DNA of 36,882 bases from a virus. The stretch is taken from the IMG/VR virus record IMGVR_UViG_3300037225_000063, positions 1-36,882 of that record. One strand, 5' to 3'. The position numbers and the translations under genes were made by a program. Position 1 is the stretch's first letter, and the number at the start of each line of letters is the position of its first letter. The notes beneath the pieces were generated by a model. It was not told the origin of the DNA and ran no database searches. It saw only the letters and a list, made by a program, of their open reading frames with translations. Positions 30,679 through 36,882 of this stretch are shown here, piece by piece.

Positions 30679-31359
30679 ATGAAAACCTGCACAATCGCCG
30701 AATGTCTGGAAATGGAGGGGATGCCCATTCCCCGCGTCACAGGAACGCTCAAAATCCTTTGGGAGGTCAAGAGCGGTAAAGACTGGACGGTTCAATCCGG
30801 ACTGCTGGAGGACGGCACCGGGAAGCTCCGGGTGTCCTTCTGGAACAGGAGCGAAGTACCGGCGCAAGGAAGCCGGATCGTGATCCGGTCAGTACCGAGC
30901 AAGAAGGACGGCAAGCCCTGCGGTGTCCACATGGACAAGGACAAGTCCGACAAGCCCTGCCTGTCGGTCAAGGAGACGGCCTTGGTTTGCACGAAGGAGG
31001 ACGAGCCTCCCGAGCAAGCACCGGCCGCCGCAGCGCGCCCCGCCTACCCCGCCGCTGGAGCTGGACGGCCTGCGCCCGATGCTAGCACCGGACCCCGGCC
31101 ATCGCTGGCGGTACGGGTGACGGAAATGACCGAGATGCTGACCTTGTGCTATCAGGCTGCACAGGTGGTGACCGCCGGTGACAAGGAGAAGGCTCAGCCC
31201 TTCGCCTCTCTCATGGCCATCCAGCTTTTCCGGGAAGGCTACAAGCCCGAGAAGCTGCCCACGGTGAAGCCGAAACCCGAGGAAGAACCGCCCGAAATGG
31301 ATGGTCCACCGACAACGGAGGAGACTTTAGAATACGAATCGAAAGACGCGGAATTTTAA
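30679..31359 (+). CDS. OB-fold single-strand-DNA-binding-like protein
   Basis: The 226-residue protein has an N-terminal OB-fold pattern (about 15-105): VTGTLKILWEVKSGKDWTVQ, GLLEDGTGKLRVSFWN, GSRIVIRSV. This is followed by an Ala/Pro-rich linker (about 110-145), a helical domain, and an acidic tail ending ETLEYESKDAEF. The OB core plus acidic tip is the plan of phage and bacterial SSB proteins, although the helical domain is extra. It sits upstream of a RecB-type nuclease, a usual pairing in recombination modules. The alternative is a nucleic-acid-binding OB protein of another kind. Confidence 0.7.
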   Translation: MKTCTIAECLEMEGMPIPRVTGTLKILWEVKSGKDWTVQSGLLEDGTGKLRVSFWNRSEVPAQGSRIVIRSVPSKKDGKPCGVHMDKDKSDKPCLSVKETALVCTKEDEPPEQAPAAAARPAYPAAGAGRPAPDASTGPRPSLAVRVTEMTEMLTLCYQAAQVVTAGDKEKAQPFASLMAIQLFREGYKPEKLPTVKPKPEEEPPEMDGPPTTEETLEYESKDAEF

Positions 31360-31360
31360 C

Positions 31361-31597
31361 ATGAACCAATTTTGGAAAATGCTTGAGGAGATTGAAAATG
31401 CACACCTTTCCGACTGCGAACGGGTGCAACTCGCCTTTGCGTTGCTTGGAGAAATCCACGACAACCACAAGGACGAGGAGAGCTACGACATGGCTCTCCG
31501 CGCTCTGACGGCTTTCCAAAAAAAACTCAAAGAGAAGGAAGAAAAAAATGCAAGCATTAACAAAAAGACAGACCGCCTCGCATTGGTATCTCGCTGA
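31361..31597 (+). CDS. Small helical hypothetical protein
   Basis: The 78-residue protein is wholly helical and charged (MNQFWKMLEEIENAHLSD; LKEKEEKNASINKKTD). It starts one base after the OB-fold gene and overlaps the nuclease gene by 50 bases in another frame. The nuclease has its own ribosome binding site inside this gene. No family recognised; position suggests an accessory of the recombination module. Confidence 0.55.
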   Translation: MNQFWKMLEEIENAHLSDCERVQLAFALLGEIHDNHKDEESYDMALRALTAFQKKLKEKEEKNASINKKTDRLALVSR

Positions 31598-32366
31598 CGG
31601 ATCGCCGTTTTACGAGGTTCCAAGCAAGTCCAAGCCCGGCCAGATGCGTAAGGCCACGCTAGCCGATGCCCGGATAGTGGGCGCGTTGCCCTCCGTGGGA
31701 GGAATCAAGGGAGTGATCGACAAGCCCGGCCTGCGCGGGTGGTTTGCGGATACGATCATCCATTCCGCGCTCACCCTTCCAAGAAACGCCGGGGAGGTAG
31801 ATGATGACTTCGCCGTTCGGATCGCTGCGGACGCCGACACGGTTCGAGAGAACGCGATGGAAACTGGGATCGCCCTGCACGACCTAGCTCAGCAATATCT
31901 CCAAAACGAAAAGATCGGTCAGGCGGATGACAGGATTCTAGCTTTGTTCGCCCCTCTCAAAAAGTGGATTGACGAAAATGTAGAGCAGTCAATCCTCGTG
32001 GAAAAGAGCATGGGTTCAAGAGTGCTGGGATATGGTGGCCGCATGGATGCCATCCTGCGCCTGCGCGGTCAAGACCTGCTGCTCGTGTCGGACTTCAAGT
32101 CCCAAGGAGTCAAGCCCGGCAAGAAGGCCACGTTCTACGAGGACGACTGGCCCTTGCAGCTTGTCGCCTATCGCGAGCTTGCCAAACTCCAGCATGATGT
32201 TGAGGGTCAAGAGTTGGGCCTGATGTCGGTGGTGGTGAACACAACCAGCCCCACTCCGATTGAAACGAAAATCTGGAGCGAGCCTGAAAAATATCTGGAA
32301 GCGTTCAATCACGCTTTCGGCCTCTGGCGGTACATCAACAACTTTGACCCAAGGTCAAACGCTTGA
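31548..32366 (+). CDS. PD-(D/E)XK nuclease (RecB/Cas4-type)
   Basis: The 272-residue protein contains the ordered motifs of RecB-family exonucleases: a His in GIALHDLAQQY (His111), an Asp in GYGGRMDAIL (Asp167), the catalytic pair LLVSDFKSQG (Asp182 and Lys184), and the QxxxY motif LQLVAYRE (Gln204, Tyr208). Such enzymes resect or process DNA ends in phage recombination and replication. The start at 31548 has a strong AAGGAAG ribosome binding site 8 bases before it. No Cys cluster is present, so it lacks the Cas4 iron-sulphur site. It is followed by the HNH-like gene with a stop/start overlap. Confidence 0.88.
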   Translation: MQALTKRQTASHWYLADGSPFYEVPSKSKPGQMRKATLADARIVGALPSVGGIKGVIDKPGLRGWFADTIIHSALTLPRNAGEVDDDFAVRIAADADTVRENAMETGIALHDLAQQYLQNEKIGQADDRILALFAPLKKWIDENVEQSILVEKSMGSRVLGYGGRMDAILRLRGQDLLLVSDFKSQGVKPGKKATFYEDDWPLQLVAYRELAKLQHDVEGQELGLMSVVVNTTSPTPIETKIWSEPEKYLEAFNHAFGLWRYINNFDPRSNA

Positions 32367-32650
32367 GAAAATCCCCGCTCCAGCGCAAGACGCCTCTGCG
32401 AAAACGGAGTCTGAAAAAGATTGCGCTGGACCGGGTTTATTTTGAAAAGAGGACAGCGTTCCTCGCCGGAAAGACTTGCTTCTTTCCGGGGTGCTGGAAG
32501 GATGCCACGACAGTCAGCCACACGAAGGGGAGAGGGAAATACTATCTGGTGGTATCGACATGGCTCCCGTCCTGCGCCGAGCATGAGCAGTTTATCCATG
32601 CAAACCCGGCATGGAGTTATCAAAAAGGGTATATGAAAAACAGAAATTAA
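32363..32650 (+). CDS. HNH-like small nuclease or zinc protein (TTG start)
   Basis: The 95-residue basic protein has CFFPGCWKDATTVSHTKGRG and later WLPSCAEHEQFIHANPAW. Two Cys pairs, a central His and the ending EH...IH..P.W...KGY match small HNH-type phage nucleases. The likely start is TTG at 32363, which overlaps the stop of the RecB-type gene (TTGA), a coupled non-ATG start. The N-terminus is very basic (LQRKTPLRKRSLKK). Nuclease activity is inferred; the key residues are partly divergent. Confidence 0.68.
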   Translation: MRKSPLQRKTPLRKRSLKKIALDRVYFEKRTAFLAGKTCFFPGCWKDATTVSHTKGRGKYYLVVSTWLPSCAEHEQFIHANPAWSYQKGYMKNRN

Positions 32651-32664
32651 CGAGAAGGACAATT

Positions 32665-32889
32665 ATGTTATCAGAGGAAATCACCAAAAGAGTAAACGAG
32701 ATCCGGGCCATGCCCAAGGAAGTCCGCGACCTTATGTTGATCGCACAAATCAAGAACCTGCACATCGCTGCGGTGAATCTGGAAAGCGAGTTCGAGTCTT
32801 TCACCAAGGAAATGAACGTGTTCCGGATGCTTGTCATGGGCTGCATGAGCAATGACGAAACAAAGGAGAACGAAAACCATGAGGGCTAG
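32665..32889 (+). CDS. Small helical hypothetical protein
   Basis: I chose the ATG at 32665 (MLSEEITKRVNEIRAM), which has GAGAAGGA a few bases upstream; a longer frame would overlap the previous gene. The 74-residue product is almost entirely helix, with a central hydrophobic stretch (DLMLIAQIKNLHIAAVNL) that looks like a dimerising coil. Its end overlaps the next gene by 11 bases. No family recognised. Confidence 0.6.
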   Translation: MLSEEITKRVNEIRAMPKEVRDLMLIAQIKNLHIAAVNLESEFESFTKEMNVFRMLVMGCMSNDETKENENHEG

Positions 32890-33142
32890 GTTTTTCACCG
32901 TGGAAGGATTCGATGGGGATTGTCACGGGACGCTCTGCGCCCGGTGCGCTACAATAATGAATCCCGGCGAAATCGTAGAGCTGACTGACCGCTCGATCAT
33001 GCGCGTCTGCAACGGATGCGGATTCTGCGGGTATGTTGGCCAGTTCGACACCAAGATCACCAACCTCATATTTGGCAGCGTTGCCATTCTAGCAGCAATC
33101 GGATTCTGCTACGAAATGCTTTGCTGCTTTTTCAATCTGTAA
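32879..33142 (+). CDS. Small Cys-rich protein with C-terminal membrane helix
   Basis: The start at 32879 (MRARFFTVEGFDGD) is favoured by an AGGAG site 10 bases upstream. The 87-residue product has CARC and CNGCGFC, enough for one zinc site, and a C-terminal hydrophobic helix (FGSVAILAAIGFCYEMLCCF). A zinc knuckle tethered to the membrane in an early region is unusual. No family recognised. Confidence 0.62.
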   Translation: MRARFFTVEGFDGDCHGTLCARCATIMNPGEIVELTDRSIMRVCNGCGFCGYVGQFDTKITNLIFGSVAILAAIGFCYEMLCCFFNL

Positions 33143-33146
33143 AATT

Positions 33147-33509
33147 ATGGAAGTACAAACAGACCTGTTCGAGAAGTCTCCCGAACCCATCAAGGTGACA
33201 GGGGAAACCCTCAAAGACGAGGGAATGAAAAGGGTTGCCGAAAACAATACGCTTTGGCTCGCGAGGATGCGGGAGCGTTTCACCGCGTTCCTGAAAACAA
33301 TCCCGGAGAAAACCGTATTCACTTCTGACGAGTGGAACCAATGGCTCGACAACCACAACATCAAGGACGAGCCTTGCTCCAACAAGGCATGGGGGTGTCT
33401 CTGGCGGGTTGCCCGGGACGAGAAACGGATCTTCTGGACTGGCAATGTCAAGAAGGCGGTCCATCCACGGTCTCGCGCCGGACTTGTCCGGGAATGGAGG
33501 AAAGCATGA
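33147..33509 (+). CDS. Winged-helix-like early protein
   Basis: The 120-residue protein has the pattern of a widespread phage family near replication genes: LKDEGMKRVAENNTLWLARM, a central helix (FTSDEWNQWLDNHNI), then CSNKAWGCLWRVARDEKRIF and a Trp-containing end (RAGLVREWRKA). I infer a winged-helix DNA-binding role from the helix-helix-strand order. It begins 5 bases after the previous gene and its stop overlaps the next start (ATGA). Confidence 0.65.
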   Translation: MEVQTDLFEKSPEPIKVTGETLKDEGMKRVAENNTLWLARMRERFTAFLKTIPEKTVFTSDEWNQWLDNHNIKDEPCSNKAWGCLWRVARDEKRIFWTGNVKKAVHPRSRAGLVREWRKA

Positions 33510-33724
33510 TCCCGGAAATGAAGGAGTGGATGCTCAAGAAAGCAAAGGAAACCGGAGTGCCTCCGATGGTGATTGCATACGGGGAGCGTAAAAGTTCTTC
33601 CTGCGGTTCCTGCGCTCATTTCTGGGTCACAAAAGATTCTCGGTGCTGCGGTCTTTGGGGTTCGGAGAATGGAATCTTTTCGGACATAACTCCCGCTTGC
33701 TCTAAATGGAAGATAAATTTCTAG
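33506..33724 (+). CDS. Small Cys-rich hypothetical protein
   Basis: The start at 33506 (MIPEMKEWMLKKAKET) has GGAGG 9 bases upstream and overlaps the previous stop. The 72-residue product contains five Cys in CGSC, CCG and a late C, an arrangement that could bind zinc or an iron-sulphur cluster. The end (DITPACSKWKINF) is typical of small phage Cys proteins with a -ACxxW ending. No function known. Confidence 0.62.
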   Translation: MIPEMKEWMLKKAKETGVPPMVIAYGERKSSSCGSCAHFWVTKDSRCCGLWGSENGIFSDITPACSKWKINF

Positions 33725-33733
33725 GAGGATTTT

Positions 33734-34045
33734 ATGAGAAAATACTTCATCCTTGATGGCGATAACGCGGTTCACGAGACGGAGGACGTTCTAGCTTGGG
33801 CAAAATGGTTTGAAAAAGATTGCCGCAAGGTTGCCCGAACAAAGATCGGAGCCTCAACGGTCTCCACCGTTTTCCTCGGTCTGGATCACAACTTTTCCGG
33901 CGAGGGCAGGCCGGTCCTATGGGAGACAATGGTGTTTGGCGGGAAGTTGAACCGTAATCAAGATCGGTGCGCTGGGACATGGGCTGACGCTCATGCCATG
34001 CACGACAAGATGGTTCGGAAGGTGAGGGAGGCGAAAAATGATTAA
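33734..34045 (+). CDS. Conserved early phage protein (YFILDG family)
   Basis: The 103-residue protein follows a well-spread phage pattern: YFILDGDNAVHETEDVLAWA, then WFEKDCRKVARTKI, VSTVFLGLDHNF and LWETMVFGG. Many phages and integrated elements carry such a protein, which has no assigned function. It has an excellent ribosome binding site (TAGGAGGATTTT). The next gene starts 8 bases before its stop. Confidence 0.82.
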   Translation: MRKYFILDGDNAVHETEDVLAWAKWFEKDCRKVARTKIGASTVSTVFLGLDHNFSGEGRPVLWETMVFGGKLNRNQDRCAGTWADAHAMHDKMVRKVREAKND

Positions 34046-34379
34046 CCGCGTTTTCAAATGCGAGTTTTCGGACGGTTGCGTTTGCACGATCACCGCTTCC
34101 GAAACCCCTCCCAAGAGGCAGCGGGTCAACTGGAAGCCGTTCGAGTGCAAGTTTTCCAAGAAGCCCACACCCGTCATCTTCCCCGACTACATGAAGTGGG
34201 TTCTAGGTGTCAACAAGGTGCTAGCGGACTGGTGGAAGGCGCAGTACATCTACGGAATCGTTGCGCCCGGCGGTACCGTCCACATCTGGGGCTTTGCCCC
34301 CGGCATTGAACCAACCGAACTTGGGTTGATCGAGGCAACCATCGAAACCGAAAAGCCACAGGGAGGACAAGATGCGTGA
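34038..34379 (+). CDS. Hypothetical early protein
   Basis: The 113-residue protein starts within the previous gene's last 8 bases and has a GGGAGG ribosome binding site. It shows a beta-rich N-terminus (VFKCEFSDGCVCTITASE), a helix (YMKWVLGVNKVLADWWKAQY) and a strand-turn end (IVAPGGTVHIWGFAPGIEP). No catalytic motif seen and no family recognised. Its Leu-Ala pair CTA-GCG at 34221 is one of the genome's GCTAGC sites. Confidence 0.6.
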   Translation: MINRVFKCEFSDGCVCTITASETPPKRQRVNWKPFECKFSKKPTPVIFPDYMKWVLGVNKVLADWWKAQYIYGIVAPGGTVHIWGFAPGIEPTELGLIEATIETEKPQGGQDA

Positions 34380-34419
34380 GATCATCTGGGAAATAATTAA
34401 AATCATCCTGCGCCGATGA
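34372..34419 (+). CDS. Possible 15-residue leader ORF
   Basis: An ATG at 34372, preceded by GGGAGGACAAG, opens a 15-codon frame (MREIIWEIIKIILRR). Its stop overlaps the ATG of the frame at 34416 (ATGA). The product would be a short amphipathic helix. It may be a real micropeptide or only a translational coupler that carries ribosomes to the next start. Evidence is its strong ribosome binding site and the overlaps at both ends. Confidence 0.35.
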   Translation: MREIIWEIIKIILRR

Positions 34420-34757
34420 ACTGGACTCGGGAACAATATGAAACCCTTCTCCGTGATCGTGCAGTTAAAAGGGCTGGGTCACGTTCCATCGTTCAAGAAC
34501 AAAAAAATGCTTTCCCGGGGGAGACTCATTACGAACCCGGCAAAGCAGCGATGGATGGAGAAGGCGATCAATTCTATCGCGTTACAGTTACGCTCCTCGT
34601 TAGCGACCTACAAGATCGAGACGCGGACGGGGCAATCTCCACAATCCTTGACTGTATCAATGCTGCCGTTGGACGACTCCTTGGATTGGATCGGAGTGCC
34701 TTGCGGAAACTGGCAACGAGTGAAAAAAGGAGAAGAAGGTGCAATCGTAAAAATTGA
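34416..34757 (+). CDS. Resolvase-like protein, frame overlapping the RusA-like gene
   Basis: This 113-residue frame begins MNWTREQYETLLRDRAV, a start common in phage nuclease-type genes. It contains FYRVTVTLLVSDLQDRDADG followed by AISTILDCINAAVGRLLG. This recalls the conserved R-RD-DN...ILD-L core of RusA-type resolvases and related phage families. The frame is coupled to the 15-codon ORF by ATGA. It shares 320 bases with the frame at 34438 in another register, which also looks real. Either it is one partner of an overprinted pair or its likeness is accidental. Confidence 0.5.
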   Translation: MNWTREQYETLLRDRAVKRAGSRSIVQEQKNAFPGETHYEPGKAAMDGEGDQFYRVTVTLLVSDLQDRDADGAISTILDCINAAVGRLLGLDRSALRKLATSEKRRRRCNRKN

Positions 34758-34767
34758 AAAATTATGA
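34438..34767 (+). CDS. RusA-like Holliday junction resolvase-type protein
   Basis: The 109-residue product fits small RusA-like phage proteins: FSVIVQLKGLGHVPSFKNKK, then LITNPAKQRWMEKAINSI, then MLPLDDSLDWIG and KGEEGAIVKIEKL at the end. The acidic pair in PLDDS would be part of the metal site that cuts four-way junctions. Its stop overlaps the next gene's ATG (ATGA), which supports translation of this frame. No strong ribosome binding site precedes its ATG. The overlapping frame at 34416 starts 22 bases earlier. Confidence 0.68.
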   Translation: MKPFSVIVQLKGLGHVPSFKNKKMLSRGRLITNPAKQRWMEKAINSIALQLRSSLATYKIETRTGQSPQSLTVSMLPLDDSLDWIGVPCGNWQRVKKGEEGAIVKIEKL

Positions 34768-34979
34768 AAAGACTCAATCGAAAAGACTTATCAAGCGGAA
34801 TCATGGCTTCCTGCCTCTGTGGGAATCCTGCTAGAAGGTGGAAATGGGGCGGATGGGTTTGTCCTCGCTGCGCCAAAATCGAGAACAAGCTCTCCCATGA
34901 CTGGAGCTTTCACAAGCAAATCTATGGCGACCTCCGTCACGAGGCCGGTCAGGCCAGTCAGGCCGGGAGGTTGGCATGA
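34764..34979 (+). CDS. Small zinc-ribbon protein
   Basis: The 71-residue protein contains CLCGNPARRWKWGGWVCPRC, a typical four-Cys zinc ribbon (CxC and CxxC). It overlaps the resolvase-like gene upstream and the initiator gene downstream by 4 bases each, so it belongs to the replication operon. The C-terminus is a Gln/Ala-rich tail. The ribbon may bind DNA or a replication partner. No named family. Confidence 0.68.
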   Translation: MKRLNRKDLSSGIMASCLCGNPARRWKWGGWVCPRCAKIENKLSHDWSFHKQIYGDLRHEAGQASQAGRLA

Positions 34980-35722
34980 AACGATTCACCGAAGCTGAAA
35001 AATGGCGTGATGGCTGGTTCTCCGAGCTAGAAGCGCATCACAAGCTTCTCTGGCTCTGGCTCTGCGACAGGTGCGACCCGGCCGGGGTGGTGGACATTTC
35101 ATGGAAGGTCGCCTCATTCGAGACCGGCATGAAGCTGGCTGCGGAGGATCTTGTTGCCCTCAAAAGCAAGGTGGAACCGCTTCCCTCTGGAAAGGTGCTG
35201 ATCCCGGGATTCATTCCGTTCCAGTATCCAAACCTCTCCATCGACTGCAAGCCCCATAAAGCCGTGTTTGCGGCATTGGAAAAGCATGGCCTTCTGGAAA
35301 GGTTTGCCAAAGGTAAGCCAAAGGCAACCGAAACCCTTGAGGAAGGTAACGGTAACCTTCCAGAACCAGAAAAGAATAAGGGAAATCCAAAAAAGGGAAA
35401 GGTCCATGCTTGGCCTCCAGCCCAACTCCCAGAGGAAATCTGGGATGCCATCCAGAGGCTTAACGCTCCATTCCATCGGCGGGAGGAGACGCCTTGGACC
35501 GAGAAGGAACTCAAGGCGATCAAACTGCTCTCCGAGCGTCCTAGCTTCGCCGAGGAGCTGGCCTTGATCGAGACCCGCTACAAGACGGGAGGCCAGTACC
35601 TGCGTCAGGACATCCAGACCCTGCTCAACAACTGGTGTGGAGAAGTGGACCGCGCAAGAAACACCAAGAACGGACCCGCTCCAGCATCGGAATGGGCAGA
35701 CCCTGAACCAATCAGAATGTAA
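34976..35722 (+). CDS. Replication initiator / replisome organiser protein
   Basis: The 248-residue protein begins with a winged-helix segment (KRFTEAEKWRDGWFSELEAH and HKLLWLWLCDRCDPAGVVDI), the style of phage replisome organisers and DnaD/O-type initiators. A Lys/Glu/Asn-rich flexible linker follows (about 108-145), then a helical C-terminal domain (WTEKELKAIKLLSERPSFAE) that would recruit the helicase loader encoded next, 6 bases on. The linker's DNA carries 11-bp-phased repeats (35298-35362), like the origin inside lambda O. The function is inferred from fold style and neighbour. Confidence 0.75.
   Translation: MKRFTEAEKWRDGWFSELEAHHKLLWLWLCDRCDPAGVVDISWKVASFETGMKLAAEDLVALKSKVEPLPSGKVLIPGFIPFQYPNLSIDCKPHKAVFAALEKHGLLERFAKGKPKATETLEEGNGNLPEPEKNKGNPKKGKVHAWPPAQLPEEIWDAIQRLNAPFHRREETPWTEKELKAIKLLSERPSFAEELALIETRYKTGGQYLRQDIQTLLNNWCGEVDRARNTKNGPAPASEWADPEPIRM
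35298..35362 (+). repeat. 11-bp-phased repeats inside the initiator gene (candidate origin)
   Basis: Consecutive 11-mers AAAGGTTTGCC (35298), AAAGGTAAGCC (35309) and AAAGGCAACCG (35320) are followed in register by AAACCCTTGAG (35331) and GAAGGTAACGG (35342). GGAAGGT and ACCTTCC form an inverted repeat at 35341-35361. A purine-rich, A-tract segment follows (to about 35400). Iterons plus an A-rich stretch within the initiator gene is the plan of the lambda origin. The words AAGGTAA and CAACCG recall the intergenic array at 25549. Confidence 0.6.
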
Positions 35723-35728
35723 AAATTT

Positions 35729-36514
35729 ATGAACGAAAACCCGCAAATTGACGATACCGTTACCGAGCCTGTGTACGACCTCGGACCGACCCCCGCGCCG
35801 GTGCAGGCTCAAGCACCAGCTCCACCTCCAGAGCCTGAACCCGTGAAGTGCAGGATCTGCGAAGCTAGCATACCGCCATACCAGCTCAAGCTCTACAACG
35901 AGGCTCTCTGTTCGGCGCATCTGTCGATCAAGCTGATGAGAGAGAGCGCGGCGAGGGACGGGGACCGAAGCTGGGAGGAACGGAGGATTCGATGGAAAGA
36001 ACTCTGCCCGGAACAATACCGTGACAATGACGTTAAGCGGATTCAGTTGGCGAGGTACGAGGCCGTGACATCATGGAAGGTGAACCCGCAGGGTCTGCTC
36101 TGTATGGGGGCGTCCCAACTCGGAAAGACCACGAGCTGCTGGAAACTGCTGGAGAGTCTTTACATCAATGAAGGGATCAAGTTTGAGGCGGTAACGGAAG
36201 CGGAGTTTTCCAATCGACTCTCTCGGTCATTTCGGGATTCATCGGCGGGAGCTTGGCTATCGAGGCTCTGTAAGGTGCCGGTGCTTTTCTTTGACGACAT
36301 TGGACATTCGGCCTCCACGAGCAAGCATCTGGAGGATCTGTTTTTTATCGTGGAGACGAGGACGGCATGGAAAAGGCCCATCATCGCCACGACCCAATAC
36401 ACCCCCAATGAGCTGATTGACGCTAGCGGGATGGGTGGGAAGAAAACCATTCTAGCAATCCTGAACCGACTGAAACGTTCATGCAAAATCGTTCAATTCT
36501 ATGAGTATAAATGA
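35729..36514 (+). CDS. DnaC/IstB-like helicase loader
   Basis: The 261-residue protein has a Pro/Ala/Gln-rich N-terminus (about 1-38), a zinc knuckle (CRIC at 41-44 and CSAH at 61-64), and an AAA+ core with Walker A GASQLGKTT at 127-135 and Walker B VLFFDDIGH at 185-193. Sensor segment PIIATTQYTPNEL and a final Arg-containing LNRLKRS follow. Loaders of this type place the replicative helicase at the origin with help from an initiator. The initiator-like gene lies directly upstream. The zinc knuckle is also seen in other phage loaders. Confidence 0.88.
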   Translation: MNENPQIDDTVTEPVYDLGPTPAPVQAQAPAPPPEPEPVKCRICEASIPPYQLKLYNEALCSAHLSIKLMRESAARDGDRSWEERRIRWKELCPEQYRDNDVKRIQLARYEAVTSWKVNPQGLLCMGASQLGKTTSCWKLLESLYINEGIKFEAVTEAEFSNRLSRSFRDSSAGAWLSRLCKVPVLFFDDIGHSASTSKHLEDLFFIVETRTAWKRPIIATTQYTPNELIDASGMGGKKTILAILNRLKRSCKIVQFYEYK

Positions 36515-36624
36515 AAACATTCCTGATCGGATTCATTATCGGCCTGACGGCAATCGCAATCCTTATGGTTGCGGTGTGGCTGTCTGGAAACAACATGGCA
36601 CTTTTACCATTGGAGGGGATATGA
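36511..36624 (+). CDS. Tiny single-span membrane protein
   Basis: The 37-residue frame (MKTFLIGFIIGLTAIAILMV) is nearly all membrane helix with a short polar end. Its ATG overlaps the stop of the loader gene, and its stop overlaps the next gene's ATG. Such coupling at both ends supports translation. The GGAGG that serves the next gene lies in its last codons. Function unknown. Confidence 0.6.
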   Translation: MKTFLIGFIIGLTAIAILMVAVWLSGNNMALLPLEGI

Positions 36625-36882
36625 CACCACAAAACGCAATGAACATACTGGCTTTGACGCCGGAGACAATCTTCGAGCGGATCAAGGAAGATTTGGGTCG
36701 TGGCTTGGAGAATGAAGCGAAGGGTCACTTGAACATCATCACCGTTCTGTGCAACCGCATCGCCACGCTTGAGGCCGGGCTAAACGCCAAGCTCGGAGTG
36801 GAGCACAATAGAACCGTGGAAGCGGAACGAAAGAACAAGCGACTCCTCGCCGAGGTGGAACGGCTGACAATGGAACTAAACG
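36621..36882 (+). CDS. Coiled-coil protein, cut by window end
   Basis: The frame starts at the ATG at 36621 with a strong GGAGGGG site, overlaps the preceding stop (ATGA) and is open to the window edge (87 codons). The visible part is helical (MTPQNAMNILALTPETIFER) and turns into a charged coiled coil (NRTVEAERKNKRLLAEVERL). The remainder is outside the window, so the family cannot be judged. Confidence 0.65.
   Translation, partial: MTPQNAMNILALTPETIFERIKEDLGRGLENEAKGHLNIITVLCNRIATLEAGLNAKLGVEHNRTVEAERKNKRLLAEVERLTMELN

Noticed and set aside
1-36882. tRNA genes
   Set aside because: No cloverleaf-like sequence with TTC-A/G loop and acceptor pairing was noticed in any gap; a tRNAscan run would settle it.

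Overview
The window is a continuous piece of a tailed, podovirus-like phage genome (class Caudoviricetes), moderately GC-rich and densely coded. I see no tRNA, rRNA, CRISPR, integrase or lysogeny repressor, so a virulent phage is the simplest reading. The host is probably a member of the Verrucomicrobiota. The clue is a secreted protein (5354-7117) built from autotransporter-associated beta-strand repeats with the opening YWDGSSGNW, a style typical of that phylum. The host call is an inference from this one gene plus general style.

Layout. From 22,077 leftwards to base 1 lies the late, virion-building region, all on the minus strand and mostly joined by ATGA or TAATG stop/start overlaps. In order of transcription it holds small head genes, portal, a small protein, scaffold, four glycosyltransferase-like genes and a PurD-like ATP-grasp ligase. 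Next comes a separately promoted and separately terminated major capsid gene. It is followed by a beta-helix tailspike-like protein, three proteins with Sec signal peptides, a lysis-type group (XhlA-like, holin-like, lipoprotein), tail adaptor, tail hub or nozzle, a tail-collar fibre and an ejection-type protein cut by the window edge. The large terminase (22,131-23,861) is alone on the plus strand. A minus-strand gene, perhaps the small terminase, converges on it with a 173-base antisense overlap.

From 25,008 to 26,382 there is 1.4 kb without a convincing gene. It contains clustered CTTGAC boxes, then a striking array in which every repeat sits on an 11-bp register, then a T-rich stretch and a promoter. 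This is the best candidate for a replication or partition control locus. A second set of 11-bp-phased repeats lies inside the putative replication initiator gene at 35.3 kb, as in lambda O.

From 26,383 to the right edge lies the early or replication region on the plus strand: an Ala-rich repeat protein, a MoxR/CobS-type AAA+ ATPase with a vWA-like partner, a string of small zinc-knuckle proteins, an OB-fold (SSB-like) protein, a RecB-type PD-(D/E)XK nuclease, an HNH-like protein, a RusA-like resolvase overprinted on a second plausible gene, a replication initiator and a DnaC-like helicase loader. No DNA polymerase, helicase or endolysin is visible, so the genome continues beyond the window.

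Most notable points: the 11-bp-register array; a palindrome (GCTAGC, extended TGCTAGCA) spread over the genome that holds almost every CTAG; the glycosyltransferase/ATP-grasp cassette inside the head operon, including an HTH-glycosyltransferase fusion; signal-peptide-bearing proteins in the tail-fibre position; and the overprinted resolvase locus. All counts were made by eye.
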